Assembly: GCA_938049385.1 (NCBI GenBank)
Contig: CALIBQ010000021.1
Span: 1-41,043 of the forward strand
From: an uncultured Anaerolineae bacterium
GTDB taxonomy: Bacteria; Chloroflexota; Anaerolineae; JACIWP01
Length of the DNA stretch: 41,043 bases
Reading direction: 5' to 3'
The translations under genes were made by a program, and so were the position numbers. Shown here one piece after another: positions 29,519 through 37,083 of this stretch; the first letter of the stretch is position 1; each line of letters opens with the position of its first letter. Below the pieces are notes generated by a model that ran no database searches, was not told the origin of the DNA, and saw only the letters and a list, made by a program, of their open reading frames with translations.

Positions 29519-30467
29519 AGCGGCTCTGCTCCGCAGAAGGGGATGAGACCTGCGTGAAGATGACTCGGACGGCGCCGGCGGTGCGCAGGGCTTGCTCCAC
29601 CACGGCAGCGCGTTCTGGTGTGACCAGCGCGATCATATTGCCGCCTCTGCCGGCGCCGCTCAGCTTGGCACCCAGGGCGCCGGCCCCTTTCGCCGCATGC
29701 ACCAATGCGTCGAGTTCGGGGCAGGAGACGCCGATCTCCTGCAGGAGGCGGTGATTTTCATCCATCAGCCGGCCAAGGGCGGGGAGGTCGTCGGCGTGCA
29801 GTTTCTGCCGCGCGGTGTTCACCAGCTCGCCGATGGCGTCAAAGAGTCCCTCGTAGCGCTCTGGCGCTCTGGCATGCGCCTCCCGCACTGCACCCACGAC
29901 CTCGCGCGTACTGCTGAAAATGCCGGTGTCGGCGATGAGCAGGGGCAGGGGGGCGCCGATGGACAGGAGGGCCGGCGGCTGGCCCTTGATGAAATATACC
30001 GGGGCCTCAAAGGCAATGACCGTGTTATCAATCCCGCTGGGGGTACCGTGGTACAGCTTTTCGGCCTCGAACACCAGGGCGGAGACCTTTTCCGCCGGCC
30101 AGCCGGCGCCGAAATGCCGGCTCAGCGCCCGCACGATAGCGGTGGAGACCGCCGCGCCGCTCCCCATGCCTCTGCCAATAGGCAGTCCGGAGCGCACGGT
30201 AATGCGCAGGCCGTGTGCCGATATGCCCAGTTCCTTCAGCGTCAGACGCACCAAGTGGGCAATGGCGTCGTCCGCGCCGGCCTCCGAGAGCCAGCAGTTT
30301 CGGCCGAGGTCCGGTGCTTCCAGCAGGATGTCGCCGGCGTCCGGCAGGGGTTCCACCACGGCTTCGGCGCGCACCTGGCTGACTGGCACAGCGATGGCCG
30401 GCCGGCCGTACACCACCGCGTGTTCCCCGAACAGGATCACCTTGCCGCAGGCACTGGCGCTCGTCAT
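29505..30467 (-). CDS. mvk: Mevalonate kinase
   Basis: The 320-residue GHMP-family kinase starts with CGKVILFGEHAVVYGRPAIA (7-26). The ATP loop is GLPIGRGMGSGAAV at 95-108, followed by ALVFEAEKLYHGTPSGIDNT near 130 and the C-terminal AKLSGAGRGGNMIAL near 267. This pattern is specific for mevalonate kinase, which makes mevalonate 5-phosphate. It is the first gene of the five-gene cluster and has its own promoter. The ATG at 30467 lies behind AAGGAATGTGATGG. No HMG-CoA synthase or reductase gene is present in the window. Confidence 0.94.
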   Translation of the reverse strand: MTSASACGKVILFGEHAVVYGRPAIAVPVSQVRAEAVVEPLPDAGDILLEAPDLGRNCWLSEAGADDAIAHLVRLTLKELGISAHGLRITVRSGLPIGRGMGSGAAVSTAIVRALSRHFGAGWPAEKVSALVFEAEKLYHGTPSGIDNTVIAFEAPVYFIKGQPPALLSIGAPLPLLIADTGIFSSTREVVGAVREAHARAPERYEGLFDAIGELVNTARQKLHADDLPALGRLMDENHRLLQEIGVSCPELDALVHAAKGAGALGAKLSGAGRGGNMIALVTPERAAVVEQALRTAGAVRVIFTQVSSPSAEQSRYAVA

Positions 30468-30498
30468 CCATCACATTCCTTACGCATTACTGGGGGAA

Positions 30499-30527
30499 AG
30501 TATAACACAGGGGGATTGGGGCGGCAA
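30499..30527 (-). promoter_or_regulatory. Promoter for the mevalonate gene cluster
   Basis: The minus strand has TTGCCG (30522-30527), a 17-base spacer and TATACT (30499-30504), about 32 bases before the mevalonate kinase start. Confidence 0.55.
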
Positions 30528-30542
30528 ACCTGCGGCGGTTCA

Positions 30543-30555
30543 GGTGACTGTCACC
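30543..30555. repeat. GTGAC-N-GTCAC palindrome
   Basis: GGTGACTGTCACC is a perfect 13-base palindrome upstream of the mevalonate promoter. Related sequences occur at 25101-25131 and 32650-32666, and a half copy at about 25735. Confidence 0.6.
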
Positions 30556-30575
30556 GCTGGCCAGGCCGGAGACGC

Positions 30576-30603
30576 GAAAAAGGCGCCGGGTTCGGCGCCT
30601 TTC
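30576..30603 (-). terminator. Intrinsic terminator of the thioredoxin gene
   Basis: On the minus strand AAAGGCGCC pairs with GGCGCCTTT and continues into TTTTTCGCG. The hairpin lies 27 bases after the thioredoxin stop. Confidence 0.88.
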
Positions 30604-30629
30604 GCGAGATGGTTCGGGTTATGATGGTT

Positions 30630-30959
30630 TCAGCCGGCGAGGTGGGGGGAGAGCTTCTCCACCAGCTTCGCCTTGGGCATGTAGCCGATGAGCCGCTCTA
30701 CAGGTTGGCCGTCCTTGAACAGCATCAGGGTGGGGATGCTCATGATGCCGAACTGGGCGGCGGTTTGGTTGTTCTCGTCCACGTTCAGCTTGCAGACCTT
30801 GAGCTTGCCGGCGTAATCCCTGGCCAGCTCCTCCACCACTGGGGCGATCATCTTGCACGGCCCGCACCAGGCCGCCCAGAAATCTACCAGCACGGGCAGG
30901 TCAGCTTTCAGCACTTCGGCCTCAAAGGTCGCATCGGTTACTTCCATTGGTTTGCTCAT
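30630..30959 (-). CDS. trxA: Thioredoxin
   Basis: The 109-residue protein is a canonical thioredoxin. The buried Asp is in VLVDFWAAW, active site WCGPC is at 31-35 (Cys32/Cys35), and the cis-Pro is in [12 protein letters not shown]. The C-terminal helix is [12 protein letters not shown]. It reduces disulfides in the cytoplasm; no signal peptide is present. It follows a CsoR-family regulator gene by 47 bases on the same strand, so it may respond to copper or another thiol-reactive stress. Confidence 0.97.
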   Translation of the reverse strand: MSKPMEVTDATFEAEVLKADLPVLVDFWAAWCGPCKMIAPVVEELARDYAGKLKVCKLNVDENNQTAAQFGIMSIPTLMLFKDGQPVERLIGYMPKAKLVEKLSPHLAG

Positions 30960-31006
30960 GATGGTGCTCCTATCAGACGTGATATGTGGATCAACGCGAT
31001 GGGTGA

Positions 31007-31315
31007 TTACTGCTCGGTCTCGGGTACGGATTCGGCCGGCCCTTCCTCAGCGGCCGCCGCTGGGCTGAGCTTGAGGAAAAGCTGCATGGTGCGCAGGATT
31101 TTGGCGCGGCCGTCCGGCTGAAGCAGGAAGGTATCCATACAACGGTCCAGGTGCTCCGAGGCTACGGACAGCGCGATCTGGTCCAGCGCAGCGCGCGCCG
31201 CCATAATTTGGGTCAGGATGGCGTCGCAGTCCTTGCCCTGCGCGATCATGCGCTGAAGGCCGCGCACCTGCCCCTCTACCTTGCGCAGACGGGTGAGAAT
31301 CTGTTCCTGGGACAT
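31007..31315 (-). CDS. CsoR/RcnR/FrmR-family metal- or thiol-sensing repressor
   Basis: The 102-residue all-helical regulator reads [19 protein letters not shown] at 6-24 and carries Cys30 (GKDCDAIL), His55 and Cys59 (SEHLDRC). The Cys-His-Cys set matches the Cu(I) site of CsoR; FrmR lacks the last Cys. An acidic, Pro/Glu-rich tail ends the protein. The ATG at 31315 follows AAGGGATAAC. It heads a two-gene unit with thioredoxin rather than a copper pump, so either copper or sulfur-species sensing is possible. A near-consensus promoter lies upstream. Confidence 0.9.
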   Translation of the reverse strand: MSQEQILTRLRKVEGQVRGLQRMIAQGKDCDAILTQIMAARAALDQIALSVASEHLDRCMDTFLLQPDGRAKILRTMQLFLKLSPAAAAEEGPAESVPETEQ

Positions 31316-31366
31316 GTTATCCCTTCCCTTGGCTGACAGCATCGAGTCGCTGTGGATTACACTACT

Positions 31367-31395
31367 AATGTAACGTGAAAGGGACAATTTGTCAA
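31367..31395 (-). promoter_or_regulatory. Promoter and imperfect dyad of the csoR-like/trx unit
   Basis: The minus strand has TTGACA (31390-31395), a 17-base spacer and TACATT (31367-31372). TTACA and TGTAA arms around the -10 region (about 31357-31373) form a dyad that could be the autoregulatory operator. Confidence 0.6.
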
Positions 31396-31540
31396 ATATC
31401 TCCTCATACGGGTACCAGGTAGGGGGTATTTCACCGAACAGATCAGCCTTTCGGTCCGGAGGCTGCGCGGTTGGGCAAAACCGGAGCAACACTGCGCTAC
31501 AGGGAGGCCGCTGTCTCTCATAGGGCACAAATATTATTTT

Positions 31541-32386
31541 TTATAATTTTCTCCAAACGCCCGTGGTGACGTGTTGGACAAATCCCAGCTTTTGTAAGAT
31601 TTGCAATTGCTGGCGTATCTTGGCCCTAATGTTCATATTCTGCGGATAATGTTGGCGGAAATAATCCTCATATGCATAGATGTCCTGATTAGAAAATTCA
31701 CCTTCTGGCAGGACATCATATACCAATTCGAGCCAACCAAACAGGTCGGCCCTTGATGGTTTCGGGCGTTGAAGAGTGCCGGCCTTCGTTGAGAAGGCCT
31801 TTCTCAAGGTGCGAATTTCGGACAGCCGCGCCTGTTGTCTTTCGGAGCGTTTTTCGACCGCACATAGTTCTGCAAACAAATGGATGAATTCATCGTCTGG
31901 GACAACTCTCAGTGGATGGAATTTCAACCGGTAATAGGTGTTGAAGATCTCGGATACAAGCTCTGAATGGATATCATCCTGAATCACCACATTGGCCTCG
32001 ATGTTCGAGGTCAATCCACTCCGCGTCAGGTTAGACGAACCAATAATTGCGGTGATGATCGGATCGTTCCGCATCAGATATATCTTCGGGTGGTATAGGA
32101 TGGAAATACTGCGTGGGACAAAGCACAAGAGTGTTGCATGTGGATTCTGTTGGGCAAGCAAATACAGTTCGCGGATGGCCGCAGGGTCGGTAGCGCGAGG
32201 GTCCATGCCCACGAGGAACTCTACATTTGCGCCGGCCGTCAGCCGTTGCTCCACCGCGGGCATAATCTGTGAGATTCCATCGCTGGATACGAAAGCTACC
32301 GCAATGCGGATATCCGTTGCGCTTTCAATGGCGGGAACCAATATCGAAACTGTTTTATGTTGGACGTTGTCAACGATTTGAATCAC
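31541..32386 (-). CDS. PLD-superfamily nuclease-like protein with DpnI-like winged helix
   Basis: The 281-residue protein has one phospholipase-D-type active-site half. It shows YHPKIYLM (His99, Lys101) followed by IIGSSNLTRSG (about 115-125, Asn119), an HxK...GSxN pattern. One half per chain implies a dimer, as in BfiI and Nuc. The C-terminal region (about 210-281; SNQDIYAYEDYFRQHYP, RAKIRQQLQILQKLGFVQHV, TTGVWRKL) closely recalls the winged helix at the end of DpnI and Dam-replacing proteins. It is probably a DNA-acting nuclease of a restriction or defence type. The start is GTG at 32386 behind GGGAGGACGACC. It is A+T-richer than its surroundings, suggesting transfer. No methylase lies nearby. 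Confidence 0.8.
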   Translation of the reverse strand: MIQIVDNVQHKTVSILVPAIESATDIRIAVAFVSSDGISQIMPAVEQRLTAGANVEFLVGMDPRATDPAAIRELYLLAQQNPHATLLCFVPRSISILYHPKIYLMRNDPIITAIIGSSNLTRSGLTSNIEANVVIQDDIHSELVSEIFNTYYRLKFHPLRVVPDDEFIHLFAELCAVEKRSERQQARLSEIRTLRKAFSTKAGTLQRPKPSRADLFGWLELVYDVLPEGEFSNQDIYAYEDYFRQHYPQNMNIRAKIRQQLQILQKLGFVQHVTTGVWRKL

Positions 32387-32553
32387 GGTCGTCCTCCCAT
32401 ACCTTTAAACACCAGCATTGCCGTGAATGTTGCCGCCCACGAAGAGGAAAGTGAGGTCATATAATTCAATTATGCAGTAGAGCATCCAAAAGCGCAACGT
32501 TATCTTGGGCGGGTGTTGAATAAGTGTACATAACACTGCGGTAGAGGAAAAAC

Positions 32554-32638
32554 CGCCTGCAACTGAAGCCACCGCAACAACTGCGAAGCCTGCGCAGGTC
32601 GACTTCGCAGGCACAGCCGCAGTTTGAACTGCCAGGCG
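32554..32638 (-). repeat. Dispersed repeat copy B
   Basis: Read on the minus strand, this stretch repeats the core of 4965-5075. Shared runs are CGCCTGGCAGTT, AAACTGCGGCTGTG, CCTGCGAAGTCG, CTTCGCAGTTGTTGC and GTGGCTTCAG. Copy B lacks an internal palindromic insert that copy A carries and lacks the TAATTAGGAGG ends. It fills most of the 340-base gap between the PLD-like gene and the PHP gene, together with the palindrome and promoter listed next. Confidence 0.7.
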
Positions 32639-32649
32639 CCTTTGCCCTG

Positions 32650-32666
32650 CAGGTGACCGTCACCTG
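32650..32666. repeat. GTGAC-N-GTCAC palindrome
   Basis: CAGGTGACCGTCACCTG is a perfect 17-base palindrome directly beside repeat copy B and ahead of the PHP promoter. Confidence 0.6.
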
Positions 32667-32671
32667 AAGAC

Positions 32672-32699
32672 TTGTCCCAACCTAGGGCGCGGGTATAAT
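32672..32699 (+). promoter_or_regulatory. Promoter for the PHP gene series
   Basis: TTGTCC (32672-32677), a 16-base spacer and a perfect TATAAT (32694-32699) lie 27 bases before the start codon at 32727. Confidence 0.65.
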
Positions 32700-32726
32700 G
32701 ACACTGATAACGGCAGGGGGAAGACG

Positions 32727-33659
32727 ATGAGCGAATCAAAACCGACTGTCCCGCCGGCTCGCTACCCGGTGGACCTACACGTGCATACCAGCGCCTCCGA
32801 CGGCACCGACGCGCCGGCGGAGCTGGTGGCGAAGGCGAGGGCGGCCGGCCTCGCCGTCGTCGGCATCACCGATCACGACAGCGTGGGCGGCGTCCGGGAA
32901 GCGCTGGAGGCCGGCCAGCGCCTGGGCGTCGAGGTCGTGCCGGGCGTGGAGCTGAGCTTGGCCAACGAGCCGGCGCACGGCGCGGTGGAAATGCACCTGC
33001 TGGGCTATTTCATTGACCCGGAACACCCCGTGCTGAGGGCCACCATTCGACGCATGATCGAGGCGCGCATCGAGCAGAAGCTGGCTATCGTGCGCAATCT
33101 GCATAAGCTGGGGTTCGATGTGCCCGAGGAGGAGGTGCTGGCGTTGGCCGGCGGAGGCGTACCGGGCCGCATGCATATCGCCCAGGTGGCCGTACGACAC
33201 AACCCTGACCGGTTAGCCGGGCCGGAGGCGCTCTTCCGCGAATACATTTCCGAGGGGGGCAAGGCTTACGTGCCGCGCACGTTCCAGCTCTCCCTGGAAG
33301 AGGGCATCCGGGTCATCCGCCAGGCCGGCGGCCTGCCGGTGCTGGCCCATCCGGGGGCCTACACCCGCGTGCGGGATATGGAGGGGTTCATCCGAGCGGC
33401 GGTAGGAATGGGACTGGCCGGCCTGGAGGGGCCGTACCCCTATGACAAAAACCGCCCCTTCTTTCGCTCCGACAACGGGGAGCTGGAACAGGCGGTCTCG
33501 CGCTTCACCGCCCTGGCGGGGTCGCTGGGGTTGGTGGTTACCGGCGGGTCGGACTATCACGGTTCTCGCAAGGATATCGCGCTGGGGGAGCAGGGCCTGA
33601 CCCTGGAAGCGTTCGAACGATTGGTGTCGGAGCGCAATAGGCTGGTGTCCCGAGCGTAA
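32727..33659 (+). CDS. PHP-domain phosphoesterase (TrpH/YciV-like)
   Basis: This 310-residue member of the polymerase and histidinol phosphatase superfamily has the metal-binding motifs in order: DLHVHTSASDGT (His18, His20), VGITDHDSVGG near 51-61, and VVPGVELSLANE near 77. VLAHPGAYTR near 210 and GGSDYHGSRKD near 272 follow. The family includes RNase AM and 3',5'-nucleotide bisphosphate phosphatases, so a 5'-exonuclease or pAp phosphatase role is likely. The ATG follows AGGGGGAAGACG. It heads a plus-strand run with DUF3795, CutA and MurF-Alr genes. Confidence 0.93.
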   Translation: MSESKPTVPPARYPVDLHVHTSASDGTDAPAELVAKARAAGLAVVGITDHDSVGGVREALEAGQRLGVEVVPGVELSLANEPAHGAVEMHLLGYFIDPEHPVLRATIRRMIEARIEQKLAIVRNLHKLGFDVPEEEVLALAGGGVPGRMHIAQVAVRHNPDRLAGPEALFREYISEGGKAYVPRTFQLSLEEGIRVIRQAGGLPVLAHPGAYTRVRDMEGFIRAAVGMGLAGLEGPYPYDKNRPFFRSDNGELEQAVSRFTALAGSLGLVVTGGSDYHGSRKDIALGEQGLTLEAFERLVSERNRLVSRA

Positions 33660-33669
33660 GGAAGAGTCT

Positions 33670-34008
33670 ATGGGACAGCCTGATGTGTTCCGCCGGCGGT
33701 TCGCGGCAGTGTGCGGAGAATACTGCCGGCGCTGTGAGCCGGTTTCCTCGGCCGCCTGCCAGGGCTGTGCCTATCAACTGGGCATCACGCCGGCCGGCGA
33801 GGAGTGCGGCATCTATTTCTGCGCTGTCGCCCAACGCGGCCTGGAGCACTGCGGGCTGTGCCCCGATTTCCCCTGTGCCCTATTTCTCTCCAGCGCGGAG
33901 CCGGCGGTTGTGGAGCGGAGGGTGCGTGCACTGCGCCGGCGCGCGGAGATCGGCACTGAGCGCTGGCTGGATGAGCAAGAGATGGAGGGTGAAAGCCATG
34001 GCGGATGA
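33670..34008 (+). CDS. DUF3795 cysteine-rich protein
   Basis: The 112-residue protein contains about nine Cys in the DUF3795 pattern: CGEYCRRCEP, then AACQGCAYQ, then ECGIYFCAVAQRGLEHCGLC and FPCALFL. It probably binds zinc or an iron-sulfur cluster; the family has no established function. It follows the PHP gene by 10 bases and overlaps the start of the CutA gene by 11 bases, so all three are cotranslated or closely coupled. The ATG follows AAGGAAGAGTCT. Confidence 0.88.
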   Translation: MGQPDVFRRRFAAVCGEYCRRCEPVSSAACQGCAYQLGITPAGEECGIYFCAVAQRGLEHCGLCPDFPCALFLSSAEPAVVERRVRALRRRAEIGTERWLDEQEMEGESHGG

Positions 34009-34339
34009 GTACGTGGTGGTGCTGTCGAACGCCGGCTCACCGGAGGAAGCAGAGCGCATCGCCGGCGCCCTGGTGCAGGAGTTCCTGGCCGCCTGTGTGA
34101 ACATTGTGCCCCGGGTGCGTTCGGTGTACCGCTGGCAGGGGCAGGTCGAGTGGGCCGAGGAATGGATGATGCTCATCAAAACGCGCCGCAGTGCGGCGGA
34201 TGCGCTTATCCGCCGGCTGCGCGCCCTGCACAGCTATGAACTGCCGGAGGCTGTCATCCTTCCTATCCAGGGCGGACTGCCGGAATATCTGGACTGGGTC
34301 GGTGCCAATGTCGAGAGCGAGTGGCATGATCTACCCTGA
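33998..34339 (+). CDS. cutA: CutA-family trimeric protein
   Basis: The 113-residue protein has the CutA1 signatures AERIAGALVQEFLAACVNIV (19-38) and VRSVYRWQGQVEWAEEWMML (40-59). IKTRRSAADALIRRLRALHS, YELPEAVILPIQGGLPEYLDW and a final WV.NVE-type strand follow. CutA forms very stable trimers related to PII and was first linked to copper tolerance; its cellular task remains uncertain. The ATG at 33998 is inside the end of the DUF3795 gene, with GGAGGGTGAAAGCC ahead. Confidence 0.94.
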   Translation: MADEYVVVLSNAGSPEEAERIAGALVQEFLAACVNIVPRVRSVYRWQGQVEWAEEWMMLIKTRRSAADALIRRLRALHSYELPEAVILPIQGGLPEYLDWVGANVESEWHDLP

Positions 34340-34359
34340 GGCAGGGGGATGAGGGGGCG

Positions 34360-36900
34360 ATGATACTGCTGGATCATCTGCTCGCGGCCGCCGGCGGCCG
34401 GCTGGTGGGGCCGGCGGTGGCGCGCTCCTTCGCCGATTTCTGCTTCGATTCCCGCCTGTTGAACCCGGGGGAGCTGTTTCTGGCGGTCAAGACCGCCACC
34501 GGCGACGGGCATGATTACATCCTCGAGGTGGTGCAGGCCGGCGCCGGCGGCGTCCTATGCGAGCGGCCGCCGGCGGAACTGCCGCGCCCGGTGACAGTAA
34601 TCCAGGTTTCCGATACCCAGCAGGCGCTCCTGGATTGGGCCGGCTACATCCTCCAACGGTACGGCACCGAGGTGGTGGGCATCACCGGCTCCACCGGCAA
34701 GACCAGCACCAAAGAGGCCATTGCCGTGGTGCTGGGCCGGCGCTACCCGGTCTTCCGCAACTACGCCAATTACAACGGCCGCTACGGTCTGCCCATCGCC
34801 CTGGGCCGGCTGGAGCCGGCGCACCGCATCGCCGTGCTGGAGATGGCGTGCGATGCCTTCGATGAGATCCGCCTGCTGGCGGAGATCACCCGTCCTAAGG
34901 TCGGCGTGGTCACCGCCGTTAATCCCGCCCATCTGTCCACCTTCGGGACGCTGGAAAACATCGCTCAGGAGAAAGGGCAACTGGTGCGGGCACTGCCGGC
35001 GGACGGCTGGGCCGTGCTCAATGCCGATGACCCGCGTGTGCGCGCCATGGCCGGCTGGACCAAGGCACGCGTATTGACCTATGGCACGGATCCCCAGGCG
35101 GACGTGCGCATCGGCGGTATGGAGAGCGAGTGGTCCGGCAGTCGCATTGTGCTGTGCGTGCGGGGGCGTGAGTACCACGGCCGGCTGAAGCTGTTGGGCC
35201 GGCACAGCGCCTATATCGCCGCGGCCGCAGTGGCGGTCGGGCTGGTCTATGACATTCCCCCGGATGAGGCGCTGGAGACGCTGGCCGCGATGGAGCCGGT
35301 GGAGGGCCGGCTGAGGCCGCTGGAGGGCATCTCCGGCGTACGCCTGCTGGACGATACCTACAACGCCTCGCCGGCCTCGACGCTGGCGGCATTGGACACG
35401 CTGGCCAGTCTGCCGGCCGAACGCCGGCTGGCGGTGCTCGGCTATATGAATGACCTGGGGGATTTCGAGGAGGAGGCACATCGGCAGGTGGGCCGGCGGG
35501 CCGCCGAGGTCCTGGACTATCTGGTCATCAAGGACGAACGGGCCCGCCCCATTGCGGTTGCGGCTGAGGAACACGGGCTGGCCGGCAGTGCCATCTTCGT
35601 GGGCAACACCGATGCGGAGATCACTGCTCACCTGAAGAGCTTTCTGCGCGCCGGCGATGCAGTGTTGGTGAAAGGGGGCGTTGAGGCGCGGCTGGAAAAT
35701 GTGGTCAAGGAGCTGTTGGCGCGGCCGGAGGAGGCGCCGGCGAAGCTGGTGCGGCAGAACCGCGCCTGGCAGTCCATTCGCCTGGTGCGCCCGGGCCGGC
35801 CGACCTGGGTAGAGATTGACCTGAACGCCGTCGCCAACAACGTCCAACGCATCGCCGAGATCGTGGGGCCGAAGGTGCGCATCATGGCGGTGCTCAAGGC
35901 CGATGCCTACGGGCACGGCGCGGTGCGGATCGCGCGCACGGCGCTGAACCACGGCGTCAGCTATCTGGGGGTGGCCTGCCTGGGGGAGGCGGAGGTCCTG
36001 CGGGAGGCCGGCATCCAAGCCCCCATCCTCATATTGGGGTACACGCCGGCCTGGCAGGCGCGCGAGGCCATCCTGGCGAACACCGCCGTCACCCTCTTCT
36101 CCGAGGATGTGGCGCGGGCCTTCAGCCGGGCGGCGCAGGAGCTGAACCGGCCGGTCACGGTGCACGTCAAGGTGGATACCGGCATGGGCCGGCTGGGCCT
36201 TCTGCCGCATGAGGTCGTGCCCTTCGTCGAGTTTCTGAGCGGACTGCCAGGCTTGGTGCTGGAGGGCATTTTCACCCATTTTTCCACCGCCGATGCGGCC
36301 GACAAGCGCTATACCTATCACCAGCTCGCGGTGTTCCGGCAGGTGCTGGCGGAGCTGGAGGAGCGGGGCTACCGCTTCCCGCTGGTGCATGCGGCCAACT
36401 CGCCGGCGACCCTCAGCGTGCCCGAAAGCCATTTCAATATGGTGCGGGTGGGCATCGCCATATATGGGCTGGCGCCCTCCCCGGAGACGCCGCTTCCGCC
36501 CGGCTTTCGGCCGGCGCTCTCCTTCAAGACCCAGGTGGCGCAGGTCAAGGAACTGCCGCCAGGGAGCTATATCAGCTACGGCAACACGTACCGCACGCAG
36601 GGATATGAGCGCATCGCCGTGATCCCGGTGGGCTATGCGGATGGCTTCCGGCGGGGGCCGGCGCACTGGGGCGAGGTGCTGGTGAAGGGCCGGCGGGCAC
36701 CCATCGTGGGGCGCGTGTGCATGGACCAGACCATGATCAACGTGACGCATATCCCCGATGTGCGCCAGGGGGATGAGGTGGTGCTCATCGGCCGGCAGGG
36801 CTCCGAGGAGATCACGGTGGATGAGGTGGCGCGCCGGCTGGGCACCATCAATTACGAGGTGGTCTCGGAAATCCTGGCGCGCGTCCCGCGAGTTACATAA
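34360..36900 (+). CDS. Bifunctional MurF - alanine racemase fusion
   Basis: One 846-residue chain joins two cell-wall enzymes. Residues 1-470 are UDP-MurNAc-tripeptide:D-Ala-D-Ala ligase: ATP loop GSTGKTS at 110-116, then RNYANYNGRYGLPIAL, the His-containing VNPAHLSTFGT near 187, and LLDDTYNASPAS near 330. Residues 480-846 are a PLP alanine racemase: WVEIDLNAVANN near 483, Lys513 in VLKADAYGHG as the PLP lysine, Tyr740 in ISYGNTYRT as the other catalytic base, and GRVCMDQTMINV. No stop or frameshift interrupts the join. Such fusions are known from Bacteroidota. The product makes D-Ala and uses D-Ala-D-Ala, so the organism should build peptidoglycan. The start follows GAGGGGGCG. Confidence 0.95.
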   Translation: MILLDHLLAAAGGRLVGPAVARSFADFCFDSRLLNPGELFLAVKTATGDGHDYILEVVQAGAGGVLCERPPAELPRPVTVIQVSDTQQALLDWAGYILQRYGTEVVGITGSTGKTSTKEAIAVVLGRRYPVFRNYANYNGRYGLPIALGRLEPAHRIAVLEMACDAFDEIRLLAEITRPKVGVVTAVNPAHLSTFGTLENIAQEKGQLVRALPADGWAVLNADDPRVRAMAGWTKARVLTYGTDPQADVRIGGMESEWSGSRIVLCVRGREYHGRLKLLGRHSAYIAAAAVAVGLVYDIPPDEALETLAAMEPVEGRLRPLEGISGVRLLDDTYNASPASTLAALDTLASLPAERRLAVLGYMNDLGDFEEEAHRQVGRRAAEVLDYLVIKDERARPIAVAAEEHGLAGSAIFVGNTDAEITAHLKSFLRAGDAVLVKGGVEARLENVVKELLARPEEAPAKLVRQNRAWQSIRLVRPGRPTWVEIDLNAVANNVQRIAEIVGPKVRIMAVLKADAYGHGAVRIARTALNHGVSYLGVACLGEAEVLREAGIQAPILILGYTPAWQAREAILANTAVTLFSEDVARAFSRAAQELNRPVTVHVKVDTGMGRLGLLPHEVVPFVEFLSGLPGLVLEGIFTHFSTADAADKRYTYHQLAVFRQVLAELEERGYRFPLVHAANSPATLSVPESHFNMVRVGIAIYGLAPSPETPLPPGFRPALSFKTQVAQVKELPPGSYISYGNTYRTQGYERIAVIPVGYADGFRRGPAHWGEVLVKGRRAPIVGRVCMDQTMINVTHIPDVRQGDEVVLIGRQGSEEITVDEVARRLGTINYEVVSEILARVPRVT

Positions 36901-36930
36901 GGGGATAATACATCGCGGCGGTTTTGCGGT

Positions 36931-36974
36931 CAGGCGGGGGTCATCTCGAAGGTGACCGCCGCCTGATTCATTTT
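36931..36974 (+). terminator. Probable terminator after MurF-Alr
   Basis: CAGGCGGGGGTCA (36931-36943) pairs, with one mismatch, with TGACCGCCGCCTG (36953-36965). The hairpin is followed by ATTCATTTT. Confidence 0.65.
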
Positions 36975-36996
36975 GCCCGCCGGCGGACGGTTCCCG

Positions 36997-37026
36997 TTTC
37001 TGGAATTGGCCGAACTCTGGTATAAT
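36997..37026 (+). promoter_or_regulatory. Probable promoter for ruvB
   Basis: A perfect TATAAT at 37021-37026 is preceded by a poor -35 (TTTCTG, 36997-37002, 18-base spacer). It lies about 58 bases before the ruvB start. Confidence 0.45.
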
Positions 37027-37083
37027 TATGTTACAGCAGTGCAGGAATGCGGCCGGCACGCTGGCCGGCCAGAAGGGACGGAC

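Noticed and set aside
29592-31121. Plus-strand frame spanning mevalonate kinase, thioredoxin and the csoR-like gene in antisense
   Set aside because: It crosses three confirmed minus-strand genes, a promoter and a terminator.
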